Positions 44,540 to 53,844 of a DNA stretch of 64,000 nucleotides are shown in pieces (position 1 is the first letter of the stretch; each line of letters starts with the position of its first letter). Source of the DNA: Bog-793 sp963785415. GTDB lineage: Bacteria; Actinomycetota; Acidimicrobiia; Acidimicrobiales; Bog-793. The stretch spans positions 558,001 to 622,000 of the forward strand of contig CAWAVB010000001.1 in assembly GCA_963785415.1 (NCBI GenBank), written 5' to 3'. The notes below the pieces were generated by a model. The model was not told the origin of the DNA, searched no databases, and saw nothing but the letters and a program-made list of their open reading frames with translations. Made by a program: the position numbers and the translations under genes.

Positions 44540-46930
44540 TTGACGACAGCCATCACCACCGGGACCCGAGGCCGGGTCGGAGAGGCCGCCCCGCGTATCG
44601 ACGGGGTGCCGAAGGTGGAAGGGTCGTTCGCCTACGCGAGCGACCTGCACCGTGAGGGCATGCTCTTCGGCGCGACGTTGCGTTCCAAGCCCGCCTACGC
44701 CCGGATCCGATCCGTCGACACGTCGATGGCGGTGGCGAGCCCCGGGGTCGCGGCGGTCATGGTGGGCGCCGACGTGCCGGGGATCAACCGGTTCGGACTG
44801 AACTTCATCGACCAGCCGGTGCTCGCCGACGACGTCGTGCGGTACGCGGGCGAGCCGATCGCCGTCGTCGCCGCCTCGACCCCCCGTCAGGCGCAGGCAG
44901 CGGTGGAAAGGATCGCCGTCGACCTCGAGCCCCTCGCCGGCGTATTCGACATGGAAGAAGCGCTCGCTCCTGACGCCCCGCGACTCCACGAGTTCGGGAA
45001 CGTGCTGCGCCACGTCCACATCCTCCACGGCGAGCCCGACTCCGCCAAGGCCGACGTCTGGGTCGACGGCTACTACGAGACGGCCATGCAGGACCAGGCG
45101 GCGCTCGGACCCGAGGCGGGACTCGCCGTGCCCGCGGAAGACGGCGGGGTGGACCTCTACGTCACGACGCAGTGGCTCCACGTCGACCGGGAGCAGATCG
45201 CACCGTGTCTCGACCTGCCCGAGGACAAGGTCCGGTTGCACCTCGCCGGCGTCGGCGGCGCCTTCGGGTCCCGCGAGGACATCCATATGCAGATCCACGC
45301 CTGCATGCTGGCGTTGCGCACCGGTCGTCCCGTGAAGTTCAGCTACGGACGCGAGGAGTCCTTCCACGGCCACGTCCACCGCCATCCATCCCGCATCTGG
45401 ATGCGACACGGCGCGAACCGCGACGGCAAGCTCGTCGCCCTGGACGTCCGGCTGATGTTCGACGGCGGTGCCTACGCCTCGTCGTCCCCCGCCGTCTTGG
45501 GCAACGCGGCGAGCATGGCCGCCGGGCCGTACGAGGTGCCCCACGTCCGGGTCGAGGGCACGGTCGTCTACACGAACAACCCGCCGTGCGGCGCGATGCG
45601 CGGGTTCGGCGCCCCCCAGGTCTGCTTCGCCCACGAGGCCCAGATGGACAAGCTCGCCCGCGAGCTCGGCCTCGACCCGGTCGAGCTGAGGTTGCGCAAC
45701 GCCCTCGCCACCGGCTCGGTCCTGCCGACCGGACAGGTCGTCACGGGGAGCGCCCCGGTGCGAGAGCTGATCGAACGGTGCATGGCGCTCCCCCTGCCGG
45801 AAAGGGAACCGGAGCAGGGCCGCGGTGTCATGCGCTATCCGGGCGGCGCCGGGAACGTCACCCACGGCGAGGGGCTGAAGCGCGGTGTCGGCCTCGCGGT
45901 CGGCTACAAGAACGTGGCGTTCAGCGAGGGTTTCGACGACTCGGCGACGGCGAGGGTGACGCTCGCCCGCAGCGACGGCGGACCGGAGGCGGAGATCCAC
46001 ACGGCGGCGGTCGAGATGGGCCAGGGCCTGTACACGTTCCTCACCCAGGTCGTGCGCACCGAGCTCGACATCGACCGGGTCGTTCTGCACGCGATCGACA
46101 CCCAGATCGGCGGCGCCGGATCGACATCGGCGTCGCGCCAATCGATGATGGCGGGCGGCGCAGTCCAGATGGCGTGCGCGGCGGTGCGCGCCGCGCTGTT
46201 CGAGCGGGCACGCGCCCAACACGCTTCCCTGCCTCCCGACGTCGAGCTCTCCTTGGCTGGCGGCTGGGTTATGGCGGGAGATTCGCCGGTCGTCGCCCTC
46301 GACGACCTCCTCGACGAGCCAGTCGTCGGCGAGGCCGTCTACCACCACCGCCCGACCGAGGCCTTCGACGAAAACGGTCAGGGTGACGTCCACGTCTGTT
46401 TCACCTTCGCCGCCGAGCGGGCGGTCGTCGAGGTCGACGAGGAGCTCGGCCTCGTGCGCGTGCTGCAGGTGGCCGCCGCAGTCGACGCCGGCCGGGTCCT
46501 CAACCCCATGGGCCTCACCGGCCAGATCGAGGGTGGGACCGCCCAGGGCCTCGGCCTCGGGCTGATGGAGGAGGTCCAGCTCGCCGACGGGGTGATCCGC
46601 AACCCCTCGTTCACGGACTACCTCATCCCGACGATCCTCGACATGCCCCCGGTCGTCTCGGTCGCCGTCGAGGAGCCCGAGCCCGGCTCCCCCTACGGCC
46701 TCAAGGGCGTCGGTGAATCGCCGACGATCGTCGCGACGGCGGCCGTCGTCGCCGCGTTGCGCGACGCGACGGGTCGGGAGCTCAACCGCGCCCCCGTTTC
46801 GCCGGACGAGCTCGTCGGCCTGCGCGGACCGGCGCGCGACGCCGGCCGTCCCCCGCTGCCCGAGGTCCCGGGCCAGAAGTCGGTGCCTTTCTACTTCGAG
46901 ATGAGCTCCGGCCAGCAGAAACTCATGTGA
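44540..46930 (+). CDS. Molybdenum hydroxylase large subunit (xanthine-dehydrogenase type)
   Basis: A 796-residue Moco subunit. Landmarks: RIDGVPKVEGSFAYASDL; VGGAFGSREDIHMQIHACML; PPCGAMRGFGAPQ; EMGQGLYTFLTQVV; TSASRQSMMAGGAVQ; and the catalytic glutamate in YGLKGVGESPTIVATAA near residue 729. The family hydroxylates purines and other heteroaromatics. Specific residues separating xanthine, nicotinate and other substrates cannot be assigned by eye; the purine-type neighbours argue for a purine. Start is TTG 44540, preceded by AGAGAGAT. Partners are the two genes downstream. Confidence 0.9.
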   Translation: MTTAITTGTRGRVGEAAPRIDGVPKVEGSFAYASDLHREGMLFGATLRSKPAYARIRSVDTSMAVASPGVAAVMVGADVPGINRFGLNFIDQPVLADDVVRYAGEPIAVVAASTPRQAQAAVERIAVDLEPLAGVFDMEEALAPDAPRLHEFGNVLRHVHILHGEPDSAKADVWVDGYYETAMQDQAALGPEAGLAVPAEDGGVDLYVTTQWLHVDREQIAPCLDLPEDKVRLHLAGVGGAFGSREDIHMQIHACMLALRTGRPVKFSYGREESFHGHVHRHPSRIWMRHGANRDGKLVALDVRLMFDGGAYASSSPAVLGNAASMAAGPYEVPHVRVEGTVVYTNNPPCGAMRGFGAPQVCFAHEAQMDKLARELGLDPVELRLRNALATGSVLPTGQVVTGSAPVRELIERCMALPLPEREPEQGRGVMRYPGGAGNVTHGEGLKRGVGLAVGYKNVAFSEGFDDSATARVTLARSDGGPEAEIHTAAVEMGQGLYTFLTQVVRTELDIDRVVLHAIDTQIGGAGSTSASRQSMMAGGAVQMACAAVRAALFERARAQHASLPPDVELSLAGGWVMAGDSPVVALDDLLDEPVVGEAVYHHRPTEAFDENGQGDVHVCFTFAAERAVVEVDEELGLVRVLQVAAAVDAGRVLNPMGLTGQIEGGTAQGLGLGLMEEVQLADGVIRNPSFTDYLIPTILDMPPVVSVAVEEPEPGSPYGLKGVGESPTIVATAAVVAALRDATGRELNRAPVSPDELVGLRGPARDAGRPPLPEVPGQKSVPFYFEMSSGQQKLM

Positions 46931-46985
46931 GAACCGATGACCCATCCGATGCGAATCAGGCGATTTCGGCCCCAGCGGCGCCACG

Positions 46986-47879
46986 ATGACGCCGCCCGGT
47001 GACGCCGTGACGTTCATCCGGCCGACGAACTGGGCGGAGGCGCTCGCCGCCCGGGCGGCCCATCCCGAGGCCGTCGTGGTCGCGGGCGGCACCGACGTGA
47101 TGGTCGAGGTGAATTTCGGGCGCCTGCACCCGGCTGAGTTCCTCGACCTGTCGCGAGTCGAGGAGCTGCACGCCTGGGGACGCGAAAACGGACAGGTCCG
47201 CGTGGGCTCCGGCGTCACTTATCACGGGATCATGCGCGGCTTGTCCGGCGAACTCCCGGGCCTCGCCGCCGCCGCCCGCACGGTGGGCTCGCCGCCGATC
47301 CGCAATCGGGGGACGATCGGCGGCAACCTCGGCTCGGCCTCGCCTGCCGGAGACTGCCACCCGCCCCTCCTCGCCAGCGGCGCCGAGGTCGAGATCGCCT
47401 CGGTGAGAGCGAGCAGGACCGTGCCGATCGCCGAGTACTTTGTCGGTCCGAAGCGCAGCGTCCTCGGCCCCGACGAGCTCATCGCCGCAGTGTGGATTCC
47501 GGCGGCGACGGGCCCACAGTCGTTTTCGAAGGTGGGATCGCGCAACGCCATGGTGATCGCGATCTGCTCGTTCGCCCTGGCGCTCCACCCCGCAGAACGG
47601 CGCGTCGGCACCGGCATCGGCTCCGCGGGCCCGGTGCCGCTTCGCGCCGGTTCCGCCGAGGAGTTCCTCGCCGGGCACCTCGAAGAGACGAACGCTTGGG
47701 ACTCGCGTCCCCCGCTCGACGACGCCGCCGTCGACGAGTTCGCCCGGCTCGTCGCCGAGTCCGCCCGACCGATCGACGACGTGCGCGGATCGGCGGACTA
47801 CCGGCGGCACGCGCTGCGGGTGCTCGCCCGCCGATCGCTCGCCTGGTGCTGGGACGAATACCGGGAGACGAAGTCATGA
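46986..47879 (+). CDS. Molybdenum hydroxylase FAD-binding subunit
   Basis: A 297-residue CoxM/XdhB-type flavoprotein. FAD contacts: EAVVVAGGTDVMVEVNFG near residue 27 and VGSPPIRNRGTIGGNLGSAS near 97 followed by PAGDCHPPLLA; the C-terminal CO-dehydrogenase-flavoprotein domain follows (KVGSRNAMVIAICSFALAL). It passes electrons from the iron-sulfur subunit to NAD+ or another acceptor. Its stop overlaps the ATG of the iron-sulfur subunit. A GTG at 47007 is an alternative start. Confidence 0.9.
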   Translation: MTPPGDAVTFIRPTNWAEALAARAAHPEAVVVAGGTDVMVEVNFGRLHPAEFLDLSRVEELHAWGRENGQVRVGSGVTYHGIMRGLSGELPGLAAAARTVGSPPIRNRGTIGGNLGSASPAGDCHPPLLASGAEVEIASVRASRTVPIAEYFVGPKRSVLGPDELIAAVWIPAATGPQSFSKVGSRNAMVIAICSFALALHPAERRVGTGIGSAGPVPLRAGSAEEFLAGHLEETNAWDSRPPLDDAAVDEFARLVAESARPIDDVRGSADYRRHALRVLARRSLAWCWDEYRETKS

Positions 47880-48334
47880 ACGTCGCGTTGACCGTGAACG
47901 GCGTTGCCCGCGTGGCCGACGGCGTCGAGGCCGAGGCGAGCCTGCTCGACCTGTTGCGGGACCACCTCGGGTTGTTCGGCACGAAGAACGCCTGCGAGCA
48001 GGGTGAATGTGGGTCGTGCTCCGTCTACCTCGACGACCTGCTCGTCTGCTCGTGTCTCGTCCCCGCCGGTTCCGCCGAGGGCGCCGCGGTGACCACGGTC
48101 GAGGGGCTCGCCGCCGACGGGATCTTGGACCCCGTCCAGCAGGCGTTCGCCGCCGCCGGCGCCGTCCAGTGCGGGTTCTGCACGCCCGGCTTCGTCATGG
48201 CCACCCACGACCTGCTCCGGCGCGTACCCGACCCCGACGACGCCGAGATCCGGGAGGCGCTCTCGGGCAATCTCTGCCGCTGCACCGGGTACCAGAAGAT
48301 CATCGACGCCGTCCATCTCGCGGCGCGGAGCTGA
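47876..48334 (+). CDS. Molybdenum hydroxylase [2Fe-2S] subunit
   Basis: A 152-residue protein with two clusters: plant-type ferredoxin ligands in KNACEQGECGSCSVYL and LVCSCLVPA, and the second cluster in VQCGFCTPGFVMAT and SGNLCRCTGYQKI. It shuttles electrons between Moco and FAD. The ATG overlaps the flavin-subunit stop (ATGA), completing the order large-FAD-FeS. Confidence 0.93.
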   Translation: MNVALTVNGVARVADGVEAEASLLDLLRDHLGLFGTKNACEQGECGSCSVYLDDLLVCSCLVPAGSAEGAAVTTVEGLAADGILDPVQQAFAAAGAVQCGFCTPGFVMATHDLLRRVPDPDDAEIREALSGNLCRCTGYQKIIDAVHLAARS

Positions 48335-48780
48335 ACGCTCGGCTGGTCCTGCCTCGTCATACCAGCGGGCAGCGACGTGACTTCGTACCTCAATGGGGAA
48401 CGAAACTTGCGAACGTCGACGGCAATTTCCACTCCGCGCCGACGGATCCGCTTCGCCCCCCGCCGGGACCGCGTGACGCCTGGTGGGTCCCGGAGCGGCG
48501 AAACTCGCGCAGCTCCGAGACATGAACGGTCGGAATCCTGTGATTCCCCATCGCAACGAAGTGGGGTTAACCCCCCACCCGAGACACCGACTGGCCCGAT
48601 TCCACCACGCATCTCGAATCCTTAAGGTGTCCATGCGGGTCGGCGGCGGTTATCGCGGCCGTCGTCCCGCAGGAGGGCGAGCGAGATGATCACCGCACGT
48701 GGCCTAGCAGGGTGTGGCAACCAAACAGCGGCCGTCCGTGACCCGAGCCACATCGTCGACGGGCCGACCAAAGGTGCCGC
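48335..48780. other. 446-base gap without genes before the two-component system
   Basis: It holds a perfect palindrome GGGGTTAACCCC (48563-48574), extendable to GTGGGG/CCCCAC with two extra C, and a small CCCCA/TGGGG stem just before. Codon pattern is lost through the whole stretch. It should contain the kinase promoter. Confidence 0.5.
48563..48574. promoter_or_regulatory. Palindrome, possible operator upstream of the kinase gene
   Basis: GGGGTTAACCCC is a perfect 12-base palindrome about 205 bases before the histidine-kinase ATG. An operator role is a guess. Confidence 0.25.
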
Positions 48781-50184
48781 ATGACGACAACTGACGAGAG
48801 CGATCAAGGCATCCGCGTGCAGCTCCGCCTCGGTGGCAAGGAGAGGGTGATCGTCGTCCCCGAGGCCTGGCTCGCGAAGGGCCGTCGCCTCGCCCGCACC
48901 GTCGCGCACGAGCCATTCCGCCCGCAGCCCTGGCGCGAGCTCGGCTTCTTCGCCACCAGCAGCCTGCTCACCGCGGTGGCCGCCGCCTTCATCGTGGTGA
49001 CGCTGGTCGCCGGCGTCGGCCTCTTCGTCACGTTCGTCGGCGTCATCGTCATGGCCGCCTCCTTGCGCGGCGCGAGGGGGTTTGGCCGATACCACCGGGC
49101 GTTAGCCCGCAAACTCGCGATCGCCGACATCGAGGAGCCGGAGCCGTTCGCCGCGAAGCCCGGGTTCTTCGGATGGCTGCAGTCGGCACTGCGCGACCGG
49201 CCCGGATGGCGGGCGATCGGCTACTCGATGGCGAAGCTCCCGCTCATGGCCTTCGGGGTCTGGTTCGCCTTGAGCGTGTGGGTCGACGCCTTCTTCTGTC
49301 TCACCTACCCCATCTGGGGCGCCGGGGATTCCCGGCCCACCGAGTTCGGACTCTTCCGGAACGCCTTCGCTCCCGGCTTTCTTTCGGTGGGCAACTCCGG
49401 CATCTTCCACGGATTGTTCATCTTTGTCACCGGCGTTGTCCTCTTCTTCGTGGCCCCGTGGACGATGCGGCTGGTCGTCTACGTCGACCGTTCGCTGATG
49501 CGGTGGCTTCTGGCGCCGGACCCGGTCACCGTTCGGCTCCGGTCACTCGAGCAGACCCGAGCGCAGACGGTCGACTCGTCGGCCGCGACGCTGCGCCGGA
49601 TCGAACGCGACCTCCACGACGGCACCCAGGCGCAGCTGGTGGCGGTGGCGATGCGTCTCGGTCAGGCAAAGGAGAAGCTGGCCGTCGGCGGCGAACCCGA
49701 CCTCGACGAGGTGCGCCGGCTGGTCGACGACGCTCACAAAGGGGCCAAGGAGGCGATCACGGAGCTGCGCGACCTCGCCCGTGGGATACACCCCCCAGTC
49801 CTCGACACGGGGCTGGAGGGCGCGTTGACCACGCTCGCCGCCCGCGCCGCGTTGCCGACCGAGCTGGAGGTCGACGTCCGGAACCGACCGACACCGGCCA
49901 TCGAGACGATCGCGTACTTCTGCGTGGCGGAGCTGCTCGCGAACGTCGCCCAGCACGCCCACGCCTCCCGGACAACGATCCGATGCGTGCAGCACGGGCA
50001 GTGGTTGCGCCTCGTGGTTCGCGACGACGGACGCGGTGGCGCGCTCGTGTCCACGGTCGGGTCGACGTCGAGCGGGCTGAGCGGTCTCACCGAGCGCGTG
50101 CGCGCGGTCGACGGTCAGCTGAGCATCGACAGCCCGGCCGGCGGCCCCACCGTCGTGACGGTCGACCTACCGATCCACGCCTAG
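48781..50184 (+). CDS. NarL-type membrane sensor histidine kinase
   Basis: A 467-residue kinase: soluble N-terminus of about 55, a membrane pair near 58-95 (TSSLLTAVAAAFIVVTLVAG, LFVTFVGVIVMAASL), another near 155-175 and 200-235, then the HisKA_3 phosphorylation helix with RRIERDLHDGTQAQLVAVAM near residue 277 and an HATPase with YFCVAELLANVAQHAHAS, VRDDGRGGA and SSGLSGLTERV. It is followed after two bases by its response regulator. Signal is unknown; position inside the purine island suggests a link. AAGGTG stands before the ATG. Confidence 0.9.
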   Translation: MTTTDESDQGIRVQLRLGGKERVIVVPEAWLAKGRRLARTVAHEPFRPQPWRELGFFATSSLLTAVAAAFIVVTLVAGVGLFVTFVGVIVMAASLRGARGFGRYHRALARKLAIADIEEPEPFAAKPGFFGWLQSALRDRPGWRAIGYSMAKLPLMAFGVWFALSVWVDAFFCLTYPIWGAGDSRPTEFGLFRNAFAPGFLSVGNSGIFHGLFIFVTGVVLFFVAPWTMRLVVYVDRSLMRWLLAPDPVTVRLRSLEQTRAQTVDSSAATLRRIERDLHDGTQAQLVAVAMRLGQAKEKLAVGGEPDLDEVRRLVDDAHKGAKEAITELRDLARGIHPPVLDTGLEGALTTLAARAALPTELEVDVRNRPTPAIETIAYFCVAELLANVAQHAHASRTTIRCVQHGQWLRLVVRDDGRGGALVSTVGSTSSGLSGLTERVRAVDGQLSIDSPAGGPTVVTVDLPIHA

Positions 50185-50186
50185 AA

Positions 50187-50843
50187 ATGACCGACTCCAT
50201 CCGGGTGGCGATCGCCGAGGACTCCGCAGTCCTGCGCGACGGACTCGTCGAGCTGCTGGCCGACCGAGGCTTCGAGATCACTGAGGCGGTGAGCGACGCC
50301 GAAGCGCTCCACAGGTCGGTCGAGCGCGCTCTACCGGACGTGGTCGTGGTCGACATCCGCATGCCGCCCACCTTCACCGACGAGGGCCTGCGCGCCGCGC
50401 TCGAGCTGCGACACGACCACCCGCGGCTCGGCATTCTCCTTTTCTCCCAGTACATCGAGACCCGGTACGCCGCAGAGCTCCTCGGCGAGGACGCGGCCGG
50501 CATCGGGTACCTCCTCAAGGACCGGGTGGCCGACGTGAGCGACTTCGTCGAGGCGCTGGTGCGGGTGGCCTCGGGCGGCACCGCCCTCGATCCCGAAGTG
50601 GTCACCCAGCTCGTCGGCAATTCGCGCCGCGCCGACCCGCTCGCCGGCCTCAGCGCTCGCGAGCGCGAGGTGCTCTCTCTAATGGCCGAGGGGCGCTCGA
50701 ACGCCGCCATCGCGACCGCCCTCGTCGTCTCGGAGGGCGCGGTCGAAAAGCACGTCGCCAACATCTTTTCCAAGCTCGGCCTGCCGGTGTCGCAGTCAGA
50801 CCACCGGCGCGTCCTCGCGGTGCTTCGATTCCTCGATTCCTAG
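50187..50843 (+). CDS. NarL/LuxR-family response regulator
   Basis: A 218-residue regulator: receiver domain with acidic pocket in VAIAEDSAVLRDGL, phospho-Asp in DVVVVDIRMPPTFTDEGLR near residue 54 and lysine in IGYLLKDRV; LuxR-type HTH GLSAREREVLSLMAEGRSN with ATALVVSEGAVEKHVANIFS. It starts at ATG 50187 two bases after the kinase stop. It converges on the carbamate-kinase end of the purine operon, and may control it, but no binding site can be shown. Confidence 0.9.
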   Translation: MTDSIRVAIAEDSAVLRDGLVELLADRGFEITEAVSDAEALHRSVERALPDVVVVDIRMPPTFTDEGLRAALELRHDHPRLGILLFSQYIETRYAAELLGEDAAGIGYLLKDRVADVSDFVEALVRVASGGTALDPEVVTQLVGNSRRADPLAGLSAREREVLSLMAEGRSNAAIATALVVSEGAVEKHVANIFSKLGLPVSQSDHRRVLAVLRFLDS

Positions 50844-50887
50844 GCCCTCAGCGTTCGTCGGGCGCCACCGCACCCGCAGGCGCGGGC

Positions 50888-51838
50888 TCAGTCGATCGTG
50901 AAGTGCGTCCCGGTCTGGCCGGCGAGCGCGCGGGCGAGGTTCGGGGGGTCGGTGACGATGGCGTGGCGGCCGCCGTGCTCGAGGAACTCGACGATCGCCT
51001 CGATCTTCGGCGCCATGCTCCCCGCCGCGAAGTGCACGCCCTCGGCGAGATAGCGGCGCGCCTCGGCGAGCGTGAGATGGTCGACCCAGCGCTGGGCGGG
51101 TGTGCCAAAGTCGAGGGCCACCTTCTCGACCGCCGTCGAGATGAGGAACAGGTCGGCGTCGAGATCCCGGGCGAGGAGCGAACAGCCGAGGTCCTTGTCG
51201 ATCACGGCCTCGACGCCGACAAGATCCCCCTCGGAGTTGGCGACGACGGGGATCCCCCCGCCTCCGACCCCGATGACGATCGCCCCGGCGGCGACAAGGG
51301 TCCTGATCGCCTCGAGCTCGACGATGCGCTGGGGCCGCGGGGAGGCGACGACGCGCCGCCACCCGCGGCTCGCGTCCTCGACGACCTCCCAGCCGTCCTG
51401 CTCCCGGCGCCGACGCGCCTCGGCCTCGTCCATGAACGAGCCGATCGGCTTGCTCGGGTTGGCGAAGGCGGGGTCGTCGCGGGCGACCTCGGCCTGGGTC
51501 ACGACCGCCACGACGGGCTTGTCGATCCCGCGTCGGCGCAGGACGTTCTGCAGGTTCTGGGCCAGCGCGTAGCCGAGCGCCCCCTGGGAGTCCGCGCCGC
51601 ACACGTCGAGCGGGATCTCGTGCAGCTCGTGGGCGGCGATCTCGGAGCGGCGCAGGATGAAACCCACCTGGGGGCCGTTGCCGTGGCCGACGACGACGTC
51701 CCAGCCGTCGGCGATCATCGCCGCCACGTGCTCGGAGGTCTCGTGGGCCGCGACGTACTGGTCGCGCACGGCCTGGTGCATCCGGTCCTTGATCAGCGAG
51801 TTCCCGCCGATCGCCACGACGACGAGTCGTTTGGTCAT
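50888..51838 (-). CDS. arcC: Carbamate kinase
   Basis: A 316-residue amino-acid-kinase fold enzyme making ATP from carbamoyl phosphate and ADP. Motifs: VVVAIGGNSLI at the N-terminus, VVVGHGNGPQVGFILRRSE near 48, GGGGIPVV near 198, VIDKDLGCSLLARDLDAD near 217, and MAPKIEAIVEFLEHGG near 272. It is the last gene of a seven-gene minus-strand operon, ten bases after the YgeW-like gene, with GAGG eight bases before the ATG. This matches YqeA in the E. coli purine region; no arginine deiminase is present. Confidence 0.93.
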   Translation of the reverse strand: MTKRLVVVAIGGNSLIKDRMHQAVRDQYVAAHETSEHVAAMIADGWDVVVGHGNGPQVGFILRRSEIAAHELHEIPLDVCGADSQGALGYALAQNLQNVLRRRGIDKPVVAVVTQAEVARDDPAFANPSKPIGSFMDEAEARRRREQDGWEVVEDASRGWRRVVASPRPQRIVELEAIRTLVAAGAIVIGVGGGGIPVVANSEGDLVGVEAVIDKDLGCSLLARDLDADLFLISTAVEKVALDFGTPAQRWVDHLTLAEARRYLAEGVHFAAGSMAPKIEAIVEFLEHGGRHAIVTDPPNLARALAGQTGTHFTID

Positions 51839-51848
51839 GGTGTCGACC

Positions 51849-52826
51849 TCAGCTCATCGTGAGCGCCATGACCGCCTTCTGGCCGTGGAGGCGGTTCTCG
51901 GCCTCGTCGTAGACGACGGAGTGCGGCCCGTCGATCACCTCGTCGGTGACCTCGACGTTGCGGTCCGCCGGGAGCGGGTGCATGAAGATCGCCTCCTCGC
52001 TCGCCATGCCGAGACGACGGCCGTCGGTGATCCAGTCGGGGTACTTGGCGATGAGCTTCGCCCCTTTTTCTTCGTCCGTCGTCGTGAGCAGCGCGCCCCA
52101 GCTCTTGGCGTAGATGACGTCCGTCGCGCGCATCCCCTCGTCGAAATCGTGCGACACCTCGAACGAGGCGTGGGCGCGCCTCGCCTCCTCGCGGGCCTGG
52201 TCGACGATCTCGGGCATGAGGCCGAACTCGGGCGGGTGGACGAGCCGCACGTTCATGCCGAAGCGCGGGAGCAAAAGCGCCAGGCTCTGCGGCGCGCTGA
52301 TCGGCTTCTGGTAGCTCGCGGCGCAGGCCCAGCTGATCGTCGCCGTGCGACCGCGCGGGTCGCCGAAGCGCTCGATGATCGTCATGAGATCGGCGAGCGC
52401 CTGGTGCGGGTGGAAGACGTCGCACTGCATGTTGAGGACGGGGACCCGGCTCGCCGCGGCGACCTCACGTTGGTAGGCGTTGCCGACCTGCCAGTCGACG
52501 TTGCGGATGGCGATGCCGTCGTTGTAGCGGCCGAGGATCTCACCGATCTCCTTGGCGGTGTCGCCGTGGGCGATCTGGGTCGTGCGGCTCTCGATGAACT
52601 GGGCGTGGCCCCCGAGTTGCGCCATGCCCGCCTCGAACGACGCCCGCGTCCGCGTGCTTGAGAAAAAGAACAGCATCGCGAGGACCTTGTCCCGCAAAAG
52701 CGGGTGGGGCCGCCCGAGCGCCCGGTCGCGCTTCAAGCCGAACGCCACCTCGAGCACGGTGTCGATCTCGTCCTTGGTCCACTCGCTGAAGTCGATGACG
52801 TCCCGACCCCGAAGATGTGTCTGCAT
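51849..52826 (-). CDS. ygeW: YgeW-like knotted carbamoyltransferase
   Basis: A 325-residue transcarbamoylase with the carbamoyl-phosphate loop as FFSSTRTRASFEAGMAQLGG and the TTQIAHGDTAKEIGEIL loop; NMQCDVFHPHQALADLMTI in place of the usual HPTQ; second-substrate region SWACAASYQKPISAPQ, VIYAKSWGALL, and FMHPLPADRN. These unusual blocks match E. coli YgeW (MTWAYSPSYGKP, VYPKSWAPY, LPAD) rather than OTCase or ATCase. YgeW-type enzymes are thought to split a carbamoylated purine breakdown product to carbamoyl phosphate for carbamate kinase, which is encoded next. Confidence 0.85.
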   Translation of the reverse strand: MQTHLRGRDVIDFSEWTKDEIDTVLEVAFGLKRDRALGRPHPLLRDKVLAMLFFFSSTRTRASFEAGMAQLGGHAQFIESRTTQIAHGDTAKEIGEILGRYNDGIAIRNVDWQVGNAYQREVAAASRVPVLNMQCDVFHPHQALADLMTIIERFGDPRGRTATISWACAASYQKPISAPQSLALLLPRFGMNVRLVHPPEFGLMPEIVDQAREEARRAHASFEVSHDFDEGMRATDVIYAKSWGALLTTTDEEKGAKLIAKYPDWITDGRRLGMASEEAIFMHPLPADRNVEVTDEVIDGPHSVVYDEAENRLHGQKAVMALTMS

Positions 52827-52862
52827 TCTTCGCCTTTCTCGACTCGTCCCAGGTCCCGGCGA

Positions 52863-53813
52863 CTACTCCACGGCGCCGAGCACGAGGGCCAACAACGCCA
52901 TGCGCATCACGACGCCGTTGAATGCCTCGAACCAATAACGGGCGTGGCGCGTGCTGTCGACGTCGGGGGGCAGCTCGTCCATCCTCGGCAGCGAGTGGAG
53001 GATGATCGCCCCGGGCTTCGCGGATTTCGCCATCAGCTCGCGCGTGACGCGGTAGGCGGGCGGCGTCAGCCCGTGCTCCTTCACTTCTTCGCGGGACTTC
53101 GTGTAGTCGGGCTGGACGACCGGTTCCATGTAGACGACGTCCGCCTCGGCGATGCACTTCGCCACGCTCTCGTACTCCCGGTAACGGACGCTGCGGGCGT
53201 CGAGCTCGGCGGAGAACTCGGGTAGGAGCGACATCTCGGGCGGGTGGACGAGCGACGCGGTCATGTCGAACTGCGACATCGCGTAGAGGATCGAGTGCAT
53301 CGTGCGCATGCGCATATCCCCGACGCACAACACGTTGAGCCCGTCGAGCGTGCCCTTGTCCTTCCAGATCGTGTAGAGATCGGTGAGCACCTGGGTGGGG
53401 TGCTCGCCCCAGCCGTCGCCGCAGTTGATCACCGGCACCGAGGCCCACTTGGCGGCCTCCGCCGGCGCGCCCTGCTCGAAGTGGCGCATCGCGATGACGT
53501 CTCCGTAGTACTCGAGCATGTGGACGGTGTCCTTGATGGACTCCTGGTAGAAGTCCCCGGCGCGGGTCATCTTGGCGTCGGAGAACCCGAGCACGTGCCC
53601 GCCAAGGCGGTGCATCGCCGCCTCCGTCGCGAGGCGCGTCCGCGTGCTCGGCTGGTAGAAGGCCGTGAGGAGCGTCTTCGAGGAGAGCAGGTCGCCGTTC
53701 TCGCGGCGCTCCGCCAACGGCGCCAGCTCGTCGGCGACCCGGAACACCTCGAAGTACTCGTCACGCTCGAAGTCCTTGAGCGAAAGGATGTCCCTTCCGG
53801 CGAAGCTCCTCAT
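52863..53813 (-). CDS. ATCase-like carbamoyltransferase of the purine operon
   Basis: A 316-residue transcarbamoylase: FYQPSTRTRLATEAAMHRLGG, DFYQESIKDTVHMLEYYGD, GDGWGEHPTQVLTDLYTIW, LHSLPRMDELPPDVD and FEAFNGVVMRMALLALVLG, all ATCase-type. It sits between the LLM enzyme and ygeW with 31- and 36-base gaps and has AGGAGGT before the ATG. In a catabolic operon it may run in the direction of phosphorolysis, handling a second carbamoyl substrate. Whether it is catabolic or the cell's PyrB cannot be decided; another ATCase-like gene is at 39496. Confidence 0.85.
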   Translation of the reverse strand: MRSFAGRDILSLKDFERDEYFEVFRVADELAPLAERRENGDLLSSKTLLTAFYQPSTRTRLATEAAMHRLGGHVLGFSDAKMTRAGDFYQESIKDTVHMLEYYGDVIAMRHFEQGAPAEAAKWASVPVINCGDGWGEHPTQVLTDLYTIWKDKGTLDGLNVLCVGDMRMRTMHSILYAMSQFDMTASLVHPPEMSLLPEFSAELDARSVRYREYESVAKCIAEADVVYMEPVVQPDYTKSREEVKEHGLTPPAYRVTRELMAKSAKPGAIILHSLPRMDELPPDVDSTRHARYWFEAFNGVVMRMALLALVLGAVE

Positions 53814-53844
53814 CTCGTTGCGACCTCCTGTGTTGGCTGGCTCG

